Of a stretch of DNA of 64,000 nt, positions 39,002 to 53,575 are shown piece after piece. The stretch is from Dipetalonema caudispina. Lineage: Eukaryota > Nematoda > Chromadorea > Rhabditida > Onchocercidae. Position 1 is the stretch's first letter. Every line of letters starts with the position of its first letter. The DNA lies in NCBI GenBank assembly GCA_013365325.1, contig JABVXV010000092.1, positions 62,001 to 126,000 on the forward strand, in the 5' to 3' direction. Below the pieces are notes generated by a model, which searched no databases, was not told the DNA's origin, and saw only the letters and a list, made by a program, of their open reading frames with translations. Position numbers and translations under genes: made by a program.

Positions 39002-40619
39002 TTCTTTATGTCAAAACTAATTACACTACATTTAACAACATTGGCAGAAGTGCGCAGGTGATTTTTGCACCCATATTAAATTTGAATCACATAGTGTCAT
39101 TCGTTAAATGACCTATATTACAGATTTTTTTTTTTCTTCTCTTTACTAAAGCCTTTCCTACCAATCGAAGATTTTTTCTTTCCACCAACAACATCAATTC
39201 ACTTCTCCCTGTTTCAAATTCTGAAAACAAAGTAACAACTCCAAAGGTAAATTTGGTCAACTACAAAAAAAAAAAAATAATTTCGAACAAATATTTCCCT
39301 TTCTTTTTTTTTATGCATTTAGTGTGAAGAAGAATGATCAATTAATTTGACTTTTGAAGTTCTTAAAATTAACGCAAGTAATTTGCTGAGCATTTTAATA
39401 AGAATATTTTTTTGATAAATAGATAAAGAAATTTGAAATGATTGTTTTTTTTTTTTTTTTTTTAAATCGTTGCTTTTGTGATTAAGTAAATAAATTAATC
39501 AGTTGTATTTTTGTCTATTTGATATATAATATAATAATGAAACTAAACTATGGAACGATGGAAGAAGTATGAATGCTACAAATATGATTATTAATTTCTC
39601 GTGTAATAAAACTGAGCCTAAACTTTTGAAATTTCAAAAAAAAAAATGAAATGCACAGATATGTTCAAGAATAGTGGAGCATGAGAGAGAAAATGAACGA
39701 AATGAAAAATAAAATGATGTATACATTATTAAATTGAAATTAAAAATTATTTAAATTCACAAAAAACTCTCCTTTTAACTTGAATGTATAAAAAAAGAAA
39801 AGAAAGAAAAAAAAAAATTTTTTTTTTGTTTTTTTTTTTGGGAAACAAAAGAAATGAAATGGGAGTTAAAATTAATGATGCTTTATAAAGTAGCATCAAT
39901 TATGTATTGTTGATTAAAAACAAAACACGAAAAAAAGGAAAAGCGAAAAGCAATAAAAGAATAGAAAGGAAAAGAAACGAGAGGAAAATGGGAAAGGTAA
40001 AACAAGTATGATATTTTATGGCATAACAACACAACATGCTACAAATTACTAACAAAATTAAATGAAACTTTTGAAAAGAAGGGAAAGAAATTAATTATAA
40101 TTCGTACTAAAATAAACTAAATGCTACATACAAAAATTATTCTTTTGATACATTTTCTTTCTTCTTCCTTTTTCATGTAATTAAATTGTAACTTTTTTCT
40201 TATCATTATAATTAAATATTCACAATACAAATACAAATACAAAATGCAATATATCAAATTTCTACTTATATAACAATATCCCGTTCATAAAAAATCTCCG
40301 GAAAATTTTGATATCATTAAATCGTTCGAGGAAGAATAAAATAAAAGATTGAAATAAGAAATATACAAGAGAGCAAAAGAAGAAAATTATGATGAGAGAA
40401 GTTGATTGAATTAAACAAGAGGAGAAGGCGAACGCGGGACACGGGATACGGGGGGACAGGAGGACAAGAGAATGATGTGCGGGGGAAAATGGAAGAAGAA
40501 GAAGAAAGAGAGAGAGAGAGAGAGGATGATGAAGTACACCTCTCCTAAAAATAGCCCGGTAAATTGAGGATACATTAATGAAAGAGATTGCGCGAGAACA
40601 AAGAAACTGTCTGTATGGA

Positions 40620-40690
40620 TTTATATATATATATATATGTATGTATGTGTGTATGTGTATGTATGCATGTGTGTATGTGTGTGTGTATGT
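40620..40690. repeat. TA / TATG / TG microsatellite
   Basis: A TA run passes into mixed TATG and TG units. No gene is nearby. Confidence 0.88.
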
Positions 40691-41655
40691 AATCCATTAT
40701 TATTATGAAACATACAAATACAATATACATTGACAGATTAGTTTGAACTGATGTCACACACATTCGGCAGTTAATAGAAAAAAAAATTTTTTTTAAATTT
40801 AAATTCTCTAAACGTTAAACAACATTCCACTTTTCGAAATCTATCTCTATCGTGCTTTTCTCATTCTTCAATCTTTTCTCCCTCATCTGGGCAATAATTG
40901 TTGTAAGATAAGTGGATATTTTTGTTAAAAATTAATAGCAACCATTCAATCATTTTGTTTAAAAATTTTGACATGAGACTTTTTTTTTCTTTTTTTTTTA
41001 ATCATTCCTAACATTGTTAAATTTTATTAATTGGTTAAAAAGCACAAAGTACTTTCCAACATTTTGCTAAAATAATTTATTCAAATATTAATAGAGTAGA
41101 GGGAAGTTTGATGTAACAAATGCGAATAAAATGAAAGTTTTAATTTTAAAATTTGAAGAAATATTTGAATTTATATTTTATTTGTTAGAAAAAAAATTGT
41201 TGCATAATTTTAATACAGATGGTGACATAGATTTTCAGTCATTGTACAATTATTCAAAATCGTTTCATACCATTATTGTTTGACTGATAGCATTGAATAA
41301 TAGATGAGAATAACTGATAGGAAAGTTGTTTGAAATTTCGAAAATTCAATTTAAGGAATTCACATTTTAATTAATCCAACTTATGGATCGAAAAAAAAAA
41401 AAAGAAATGTTTGATATAATATAGAAATATCATCATTAATTGCTAATTATTGCCGTAAGTAAGAGATTTATGAAATGTCAGCAATGTATTTAATGCCGAA
41501 TGACTTTCTGCCATTTATCTATACAATAAATCTCACATTTTTAAATGAAAAAAAAAAAAAAACATGGGAATGGAAAAAAAAAAAAAGAAAGAAAACAATT
41601 CTTGTATTATCATTTGAACAAAAATAAAGCGATAATATTTCGAGCAATGGCAAAA

Positions 41656-41755
41656 TAATTCCCGAAAATGTAATCAGTAAATTTCAATGAGATGACAAAA
41701 TGATTCTCGAGAATAGAATGGGTAAATTTCGAAGAGATCATGTGATTCTCGAGAC
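41656..41755. repeat. Degenerate 42-45 bp tandem repeat
   Basis: Units begin at about 41656, 41701 and 41743, each starting with a version of tgattctcgag and including rtaaatttc and gagat. The second and third starts are nearly identical over the first 11 bases; the first copy has diverged and the third is truncated. Confidence 0.6.
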
Positions 41756-42357
41756 TAAAAAATGTGGTGACATTTTTCTGATAAAGGTATTATTTGTAAT
41801 GTGTGTTTTGAAATTATGATTGAGAAAGTAGTAGGAAAGAAGGCAACGAGAAACTTTTAAACTTCAAAGTAGACTATTGAGATATTCATCTTGTGTCGTT
41901 CAAGATAAGGTTAGTGTTACTTAGCAACCAGGACAAAAAAAAAAAAAAAAAAAAAAAGAAAAAGGATGACATTCTGCAAAAATTTATGCTCATATTGCTT
42001 CTCGACAAACAAACAACAAAAGCAGAAAGGTAAATGAATAAAAAGAATTTAAAAAAAAACCAATTCAGTAGTTTGAAATCCTTATTAAAATAATTTAAAA
42101 TTTAAATTAGATGATTAATTACATGCTAATATTCTCAGACATATTATTTATGTATCTCAACAAATTTGAATATTTAATTTCATAAATATAAAAATTTTCT
42201 CAATTATTCCTTCTCACTAATTGTTACGTCATCAATCATTTTCTAATTTGTAAACTTCACTTACAAGTAAACAAATCAATGGAAACCACTTGATACAACA
42301 AGGTAGATGTGAGAACTATGGCATGCAGAGAATGAAGATGCAAGAAGGAGAATGATA

Positions 42358-42437
42358 AGAAAAGAGGAGGAAAAGGAAGAAGAGGAGGAGGAGGAGGAAA
42401 GGGAGGAAGAGGAGGAGGAGGAGAAGGAGGAGGAAGG
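42358..42437 (+). repeat. GGA/GAA purine tract
   Basis: About 80 bases of almost pure purine made of GGA, GAA and AGG units on the plus strand. It can form triplex or G-rich structures. The opposite strand gives a spurious poly-Ser frame. Confidence 0.88.
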
Positions 42438-42543
42438 TGAACGGACTGCAGTGTGGGTAAAAGATATTATCAATGGCAACGGTGATGTTACAGATCTAAT
42501 TGTTGTTTGAAAGTTGCTGCAACTTCTCTTTGCTACTATTTTC

Positions 42544-42570
42544 TTTTTTTTTTTTTTTTTTTTTTTTTTT
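42544..42570 (+). repeat. T homopolymer
   Basis: Run of about 27 T. Similar T runs lie at about 44815-44840 and 45030-45053. Confidence 0.9.
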
Positions 42571-43889
42571 CACCTTTGTTATTGTTTCATAAATAATAAC
42601 GAAGTTGTTAGATATCAATGATTGATCACATCTTGTCAGTTTTTTATTTGTTAAAATTGAACAATTAAATGTTTGTATATTGGGATTGTTAAAATAATGG
42701 AGGAATAAATAGCGAGCAGTTAGTTAACCATCAATAGGAATAAATAGTGTACAATTTTATTATTTATTCGATGTTTCATAAATTTTGAAACTAATTTTTG
42801 CGCTTTTTGTAATTTTCTTTTTAAAGTAAATGCTAGAATCGCTCATTTTGCAACATTTCGAAAAAAAAAAAAAAAAATGAAACAAAAAGAAATTGAGAAG
42901 ATTGAGAATGAAACTAAACAGTAATAACAACATTTTTTTTTAAACTGGAATTTTGCGAAAAAAAATGTTTCATCTTTCCTTTTCAGTTTCTAATTTCTTT
43001 TCTTTCTCTCTTTTTTTCTTTTTTTTCTTTTTTCTTTGGTTACGCTTACAGCTGTCTTCTTCATGAATGCATAATGGTTTATAATAATTTTTAAATCTTA
43101 ATTTTTGAGAATCATTAATTCTTCTTTAGGTTCACTCCACATAAGATCGTAAATCTTGAATTGAAACAATCCTATAACAATTGAGAGAAATCTCAATTCT
43201 CTGTGAAATACTCCTACAACTTTTCAATTCTCTCTTCTTTACCCTAATAATTTTGCGCAATAATCTTCCTCCAATCGTTAAACATTTGGTTGTTTCACTA
43301 AAAAAAAAAAAAAAAAAAGAAGTATTCACAAAGGGAAATTTGCGAACGTTTATGTAAACATGAACATAAACATCATAACCTAACGACAATCCTTTTCACC
43401 TTTCATTTCCATCTCAAATTCGTATCAAATAAAATGTCACAGTAGTTCCTGACATTGTCATTTCAGTCTATTATAATCATGATGCCTAGGTATTCCTTTA
43501 AATTTCCTTCAGATTCAGAAAGAAATCTATCAGAGAACAAAAATAGTTTACATAGATGATCGGGGTAATTTTGTGTCTCAAAGAAAAAAAAAAAAAAAAA
43601 AAGAGGAAGATGATGACAATGATGATGAAATTGACAGGTTTAACAAAATCAATTAAACATACATTGGTTGGGGAAAAGGAGAAAGAATGGTAATTTTTGG
43701 TTGAAATAGATGCTTTTCACTACTTTTAAATGAATAACAAAATGGAAAATTATTATTATATAATGCATTTGTAGCTAAAGGTAAGCTTGCTAACATAAAA
43801 GGTAACATTTTCGAAGCATTCTTTGATCAAAACATTCATTCCTTATGCTACAAATTACCTTTACGCCAGAGATTTTAAATTGGAAAAGA

Positions 43890-43891
43890 GG

Positions 43892-43917
<26 letters not shown>
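43890..43917. repeat. GA microsatellite
   Basis: About 13 GA units with GGGA flanks. Confidence 0.9.
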
Positions 43918-43922
<5 letters not shown>

Positions 43923-44809
43923 AGAGAAAAGAAAACGACAAAAAATTATAGCATCACAAAAATTTCTGAAGCATTTCCATATTCCCTTCCAATCATTCCA
44001 ATCTTTTATCCTCATTTGATGTAAATATTTGGTAATACAGATATCAATTAATAAAGTTCTTTTAAAATATATAATATATAATTTCACACTTAAATAATTC
44101 AAATAATATCAAAAAATTTATGCTTTAGGCTCTAGAAACATCGAAATGAACAATGATGAGGTTATATCATGAAATTATATACTATTAAAGATGAAAGGAT
44201 CATGTGAAATTTTAAAAAAAAACCTTGTAATGATCATTTAATAATTACTTATTAACATTTCACATTATTTGATATAATTTTAATTTAAAATTTTATAGAA
44301 TTAACAAAAACATAACAACTAGTCTATCATTAAATAATAAAAATCAGCATTGAATAGGATGAATGGAATGTTGTTGTCTGCAATTTTGGTTACACACACA
44401 TTTCAAATAATATAATGCATATATATATATATATATCTCCAATGAATTATGCTTCATCAATGTTGAATGAACAATTTGTTTATTGATATGTTGTGTTACG
44501 TTTCTATTATTGAAAAATATTATTAATCTATTCATAGTTTTATTCAAAATAAAATCATACCATTCAATGAGAAAAAAAAAAAAAAAAAAAGAGAAAATAC
44601 CAGATAATTAAAGATGTTAGAAACTAATAGAAGGGGATGAAATTTTGAATTAGGACATAAATTATATATGTCTCAAACAATTGAGTTATAAGAACAGAAA
44701 AAAATAAGATGAAAGAATTACTGGATAATGACATTTCCATTTCTATAATTTTGATTTTAGGTATGTATCATTATGAGCTTTAAATATTCAATATAATTCC
44801 TTTTTCTCT

Positions 44810-44840
<31 letters not shown>

Positions 44841-47184
44841 GCATCGTAACTATTGTGAGGATAAAATCATTGGTGAAGAAATTTAAAAAAAGTTCATTTA
44901 TGGTTGCCTTTCGAACTATTGGATGTTTAAAAAATGACTAATACAGTCTAGTTAAATTAACCAATAATAAGTTAACCTATTTCATATTGCAGTACATTTA
45001 TGACATAATTCACAGAAATAGCAGTCTTTCTTTTTTTTTTTTTTTTTTTTTTTGTGGTATACAACAAAATAAAAAGGTGTGGACGATATCATTACGAAAT
45101 CAGTGAAACATGTTAGGAAGTATCGGAATTGAATTATTGTCCTCTTTCAATCACATAACCGTTCTATTTGATAGAATGGCAAAAGCAGCATTGAGAAAAA
45201 AAAAAAAGCCAATTGAAAATTTGTAAAAACATTTTCGAAATTCGACCCTTGTTACGGCTTACTCATTCCACAAAGCGTTTGTTAGCTGTTCAACAACACA
45301 GGAGAGAATAAGTAATTCTTTTGTCAAAATGATTGGTTCGCCGTTTCTCCTCCCTCCTATCTCTTTCTTTCTCGAAAAGAAAAAAAAAAAATACAAAACT
45401 TCTCCAACAACATTCCTACATGACACGACCATTTTCAAAGATTAGTCATTTGGTACGCAAAACTTTAGCTATCATCTTATTCAATAATCAAATTCAATAC
45501 ATATTATTTCAGGTGATTTGTAGAAAATAACTAAGCTTACGTTCTTGAACAATCTATCATTACTTGATAACGAATCATTCTTAGATTGATTCCTTTTCTA
45601 GACTGATTTTAATAATTCAATAATTTATATCATAAATATGGTATTAAAGTTACATTTTATAATGCTATTCAATCCAATTCAGATTTTATATCTATTTTGA
45701 GCAGACACTTTTTCATACAATACGAATATTTTATCCGGTAGATTATCGATATTTCATATGTTTCATCTATACTATTAGTGCTGGGCTAGTTCCAATCAAT
45801 AATTCATTTCCTAGTTTTGATGGCTTTAATTTCTATTTCATGTTTTTCCCTTCAAACATCATGTTATCAACTCCAACAAATTACGAGAACTCCTTTCCAT
45901 ATGGAAAAATTCAGGGCAAACCGATTGCAATACGGTGATCAAAATGAAATCATTGAAGATTTGTGGAAAGGATCACCTAAGGCTTCTTTTTCAATTATTT
46001 TTGAATGCGTAAAATCAGTGGTTAAAACAACAGCCATCACCGATCAATCGCTTGTCATTTTTTATATACATGAAGATATTTTCATTAAAATAACACTACT
46101 AATAATTATTACGATATGTAAACTACATACTTATATCATTTAATTACTTAAATCTATTACTTAAAAATATATAATAAATTCATTCATTACATATGCATTA
46201 TATGCCATATATGATAGATTCTATGGATCGTATATATCCACTAATTTGTATGACCATTAGTTGTATTTTAGCAAACATTGATGAAACATTTCTAAAATAG
46301 GTAGGTTAATTCCAGTTCATATATATTAGCTAGAAGATTTTTTGAACTAAAAAGTTCTCATCTAGTCCTAAAAAACAAATTTCGAATTGAAATGTTTTTT
46401 ATTTTATTAATTAAAAAGTACTAAAAGAATCTATCAATGAATAAATTATATGAAGTAATAGATGATAAAATATAACTTCCAGAGATCAAAAAAACTTCAC
46501 AATCATCAGCGAAAGATCTTTCGGCTATTACAATATAATCTCAGATTTCACTCATAAAGGACACATTACGGACAAGTATTGATGAAGAAATAAAAATTTA
46601 AGCCGCTAATGACAGCGATATCTTGATTAGAAATCATGAGTTGAATGAAGAAGAAAAAAAAAAAAAAGTAGTGAGAGAAAAATTGATTTACTTCTCAAAT
46701 ATTCACTGAATTAAAAAAGGAAAAAAAAAATAAATAAATTTAACTCGTTCTATATTTATTTCATATTTTCCTGCGCTAGTAAAGATATCACAGCTAATAT
46801 CATTGAAATTGTAAAATTAATAAGTTGCAAGATAGAAAACTTCTATAATCCTATCAAATTTAGGCCAAACATTTAAATTTAAATTTTTCTAATATTTATT
46901 TTGTGACAAATTTGAATTGTTTGTCGTGTACCAAAAAAAAAAAAAAAAAAAAAAGAAAGAAAGAAAGAAAGAAGAAAGGTAGTCAGTTGGATAATAATTG
47001 AAATAGGTGCTAAAATGAGGATAGAGGTGAATGAATATCAGAGGAAACAAATACGCATGTAGGGGACACAAAGTATATCTTGACAAAAGGAGAGGGAAGA
47101 GGATCAGATTGATGAATTCATTCGGCTATGTAGAAAAACTCGTTTTGACGATAATTCCCTACTACACACCATTGCACACCCATA

Positions 47185-47187
<3 letters not shown>

Positions 47188-47269
<82 letters not shown>
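47188..47269. repeat. TA/CA compound microsatellite
   Basis: About 17 TA units followed by about 24 CA units with one TA interruption. Confidence 0.93.
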
Positions 47270-47271
<2 letters not shown>

Positions 47272-47397
47272 CTACACCCATTTTATACCTCTCTTTTTAA
47301 AGTAATCACATTTAGAAAATTTTGATATACCTTTTCAAAGTTTTGTCGTTAATTTCATTCAGTTTTTCTTTTCATATAATTTCTATCCCAGTGTTTA

Positions 47398-47451
<54 letters not shown>
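47398..47451. repeat. ATG/GAT trinucleotide repeat
   Basis: About 18 perfect ATG units followed by gaagagatg. Despite encoding poly-Met, Asp or Met/Asp/Stop frames, it lies in no recognisable exon. Confidence 0.93.
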
Positions 47452-47453
<2 letters not shown>

Positions 47454-48005
47454 GAGATGATAATAAATTGAGAATATCTTCCTTGAACTTCTCCTATATT
47501 ATATTATATTGCTTACATTTTTTAATGCTTTTGCATTTCTATCGTTTCATTATACCTAAACAAAAATTGGATATAAGGAATGGTATATGAGTAAAAGATT
47601 AATAAGTGATAGGTTAATTTTGCTCTCTCTATTTATTAAAATTTTTGCAATTTAATTAAAGAAAAAGAAAAGTGTTAAAATTGATAAAAAAGAAAAGGAG
47701 TGAAATTTATTGATTAAATTGATTAATTGAAAACTGAGCATATTTTACATGGGTAAAACATATGACGAAGTAGTTACTGTTCATGTAACATAAATTTAAA
47801 CAATAAATAATGTTTGATTTTTTATTTAAAATTTATTTCGGGAAAATTTTAAATTTTTTCTTCAAAAAGGATTAAATTATTTTTAATAATATCTTCAAGT
47901 CTCTTTGCTAGATGACTTATTACCAAATTTTCTCAAACTGATCCTGCATTTTCTTTTATCTGTCTTTTCATAGTGGATCAAACGGTTATGAACAGGAAGC
48001 AGTGC

Positions 48006-48830
48006 TAGATCTCTCGATTTCAAGCACCAAATTCATCTTTTTCTTCCTGATCAGTTTCCCTCAATGAGCTTTCCTCCAATTCAGAAATACTTTTTCCAGA
48101 TTTTATAGAATTTCGATTCAGTTATTTACAAATTTACACTACCTATCGCGAGATCTCTCATAACAAGAGAGAAAAAAAAAAACAAACGGAGTAGTACAGT
48201 TTGTATCAATGATAAGAGAAGAGCAACAAAATAGGTAAATGCATGGATGCAAGAGAATCGGATGCATTAGTGTTAAACTGTTTGAAGGTATTCAAAAACA
48301 TCCGCTGCGGAGGTATGAACTTACGGGGTCAACAAGAGAAAAGGGAGGAGACTATTTTCTTAATGGAGAGGGGGAGAGAGAAAGATGTTAGATGAAACTT
48401 CCATTGATTATAGATGCAATGAACCAAATAGAGGAGGGAACAGAAAGGTGTATCGGTGGTACTATTTGCCTGCTCATTGTGTGAGTACTGTCGATAAAAG
48501 CTTAACAGATAGGTAGTGGAAGAGAAGGAAGATGAAGACAGGTAACTTGTTTGGGTTGGTCTTTCACCTATACCATCGGTCAGATGACGTATTGTCAAGG
48601 TCGCCCAACAGGACCCTCCATCTTCGCCACCATCATAATCAATACACTGTTCAATTACCAAAACACATTTCGAAGTAATAAGCAATATTTAACAATTTCA
48701 TATCTACATACCCGGGCGATACTGTTATCCTATTCTCTATTTTTGGATTTTAAAGTTTCGAAAATGGGCCAAGGAAGTCCAACGTCCACCTCAACGATAA
48801 ATATGTACGTCCACTATGATGTTTGATATT
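48006..48830 (-). other. Possible exons of an unrecognised minus-strand gene
   Basis: Three minus-strand stretches look more protein-like than their surroundings. At about 48780-48840 one frame reads HHSGRTYLSLRWTLDFLGPF after a tttatcag acceptor. At about 48555-48645 another reads CIDYDGGEDGGSCWATLTIR after attgaacag and runs to a gtgaaa donor. At about 48006-48115 a frame reads SISELEESSLRETDQEEKDE before a stop. I could not join them in consistent phase and recognise no family. They lie downstream of the MYST gene on the same strand, so a downstream operon gene or a decayed gene is possible. Confidence 0.22.
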
Positions 48831-49919
48831 TTGCCTGCTGATAAATGAAAGGAGTCATGGAAGTATGTATTGCAACAGGTCCGCATAAATTATTTCGAGC
48901 GGAAAAAAAGCATGGTACTTTTATATTCAATACAGTTTCGAAAAAAATCATTTGAAGCAATTGTCAACAACACTGAATTCATAATCCAGAAACAAATAGC
49001 TTAAATAAACTGATGAATCCCATGCATTAGATTTCGATCATTATCTGCCTCAAATCTAAAATTCTATCCTGGTCGAATGAAATTACAGGACAGAGCAATT
49101 ATCCTAGAATAATAGGAGAAAATATGATTGGATAAAACAGAACAGTTTTTGAACACTGCTCAAAGTAACGAATCAAAACAGAACAGGAGAAACAAGAAAG
49201 AGAAATCAGTAAGGAAAAAGATAAAATTAAAAGATCTAATAATAATGTGGCATCTTGAACTTTTGGATAAACCAAAATGCTTGAAACATCTTCAAAAATT
49301 CTTCGAAATCTATGGTACATAATAAATTAAAAAAAAAAAAAAAAAATCAACTCCCGGATTTAAGTAAAGATTCACTGAGTATGTATAAATGAAAACTTTA
49401 AAAAATGTGTGCTAATTCATAGGATGTCGTATTCATGTAGCTAAGTATATATTTATATTATCGTGAAACAAGAAAAAAATATAGTATCATCATAAACAGG
49501 ATTTCATCACGAAACAACTCTATTTATGACACTAATATATAAAAACACAAATCCGTTTATGAGGGTACCGTTCGAAAACTTGCAAGTATCCATAAATTTC
49601 CCAGAACACTTGCCATACCAGATTTCTAGGCTTGTTCAACCAATCAAAAAAAGTATTGTCGATAGAGCATATATCGCAAATTTAGAATTCATGCTATTTG
49701 CTTTTATGCAATAGTATTATACTTCTTGAATAAGTTTGTATTTTAATATATCTGCTTAGAATGTCAAAAACAAAAACAAAGCTAGCCTGCGGTATAAAAA
49801 GTACAATGAATTAAAAAAAAATGAAGCGGATGATAACAAATTGACAACATATTTCAATAATATAATATATACAGGTTTACGAAAATTAGGCGGTGATTTA
49901 CAGGACGCTATAAGGATGC

Positions 49920-52397
<2,478 letters not shown>

Positions 52398-53575
52398 CTG
52401 AATGTAATAATAATAATAATAATTCCCTGTTATAACTCATTATAACATAACATCATAGTTACTACTCTATACCCCCCCCCCTCTCCACCTCCTCCCCCCC
52501 CCCCTCAGCCATTGTCTACAACAAAATCGAGATGTACGAACTTTTCATCCCTTCGTTTGCACGAATTTCCGACCACTATGCAACACTTCTGCAAAATCAT
52601 GAGTATTAGGCAAAACCGGATGATACTCTTATTATAATGGGAGGAAGCGGGATTGCTGAGAGCGGGGGAGGATATATAGATAAGGAAAGCATGTCAGGAC
52701 ATTCTATTCCGGATTTAGTTTTGATTTCTGGATTCAATGGAGTAATGATGTTAATGATTACTGTTATTATCATATTAGATTAGGATTGATCGTTTGTTTC
52801 TAACGGTAGGACTATTATTGGATCGATTAACAAGTGAGAAATGTGTACTACTGGTAGAATTAGCATTTGAAATCATTCTTCATAGTAATGGATAATCTTG
52901 GATCAGTTGTAGATATTAATGTAAAACTTTCAAGATAAAATGATGAGAGTATATGATTGATTGCGTGAATGGGTTGACAGACTCTTTAATATCCATTCTA
53001 GAAATGGATTGTTTCAGGGTCCAAGTATTCTGATGGAATTTGGTGGAAGATACTAACGTGTTAACTTTTAATCTGTACTAACTAACATATCCTTTGTACG
53101 TATCCAATATTTTGTTCATTGTTGCATTTGGCGTAACTTGTATTTTTTTTTTTTTTTTTCATTTATTATCGGTTAAAATTTTTATGGATAGATAGGCCGA
53201 ATCATGACTCGACTCATGGTTGTATCTAAGCTTTTAATATTCAGACCTAGGTTTTATATGTCGGTGTTGCATCTTTGTTTAATAAGTGCCACATTTGTAT
53301 CTAATACAAGTGCCATGCATACAATGCATAACTGGACGTTTCTAATGTCTAGCATTGTTGCGGCTGATGGAAAAGTTATAATGCAAGAGTGGTATTTCTA
53401 TACTTTGCTTACAACTGGCTGAGAAGATGAGTGATGCGTGTAAGACTAGGATATGACGCGTGGCAGAACGGGAATTCTTAGTCAAATGATATTTTGGTAG
53501 CTCTGTATCATTATCCGTTCAATATCATCATCAGTTCTTAATTATTTATGAGGCTATTTTACAGATTACTCAAGC
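52398..53575. promoter_or_regulatory. Divergent upstream region of mys-2 and the RRM-like gene
   Basis: About 1.2 kb between two genes transcribed away from each other, so it should include both promoters and the missing mys-2 first exon. It contains an ATT run at about 52408-52425 and two C runs at 52472-52504. No core promoter motif can be named from sequence alone. The acceptor ttttacag at 53557-53564, 11 bases before the RRM-like ATG, fits an SL trans-splice site. Confidence 0.45.

Larger units (their letters stand above)
38201..49919. other. Repeat-rich, gene-poor region
   Basis: About 11.7 kb between the receptor gene start and the 3' end of the MYST gene, with no confident gene. It contains the longest microsatellites of the window, many poly(A)/poly(T) tracts and only low-complexity open frames (poly-Leu/Ile at 38803-38991, poly-Ser at 42276-42479). 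The last 2 kb includes some more protein-like minus-strand frames, listed separately. The region may hold distal control elements or untranslated exons of the receptor gene. Confidence 0.6.

Noticed and set aside
42276..42479. Poly-Ser open frame on the minus strand
   Set aside because: It is the translation of the GGA/GAA purine tract and has no exon context.
45817..46143. A 108-codon plus-strand open frame starting MMALISISCF
   Set aside because: It has no recognisable domain, sits in AT-rich DNA, ends in Ile/Leu-rich low complexity and has no splice partners. The apparent signal-like start is typical of random AT-rich frames.
47031..47300. Plus-strand frame with Tyr/Ile and His/Thr repeats
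   Set aside because: It is driven by the TA/CA compound microsatellite.
53204..53422. Plus-strand frame upstream of the RRM-like gene
   Set aside because: It is hydrophobic and unlike the nuclear protein, it does not splice in frame to 53576, and that start already follows a good acceptor.
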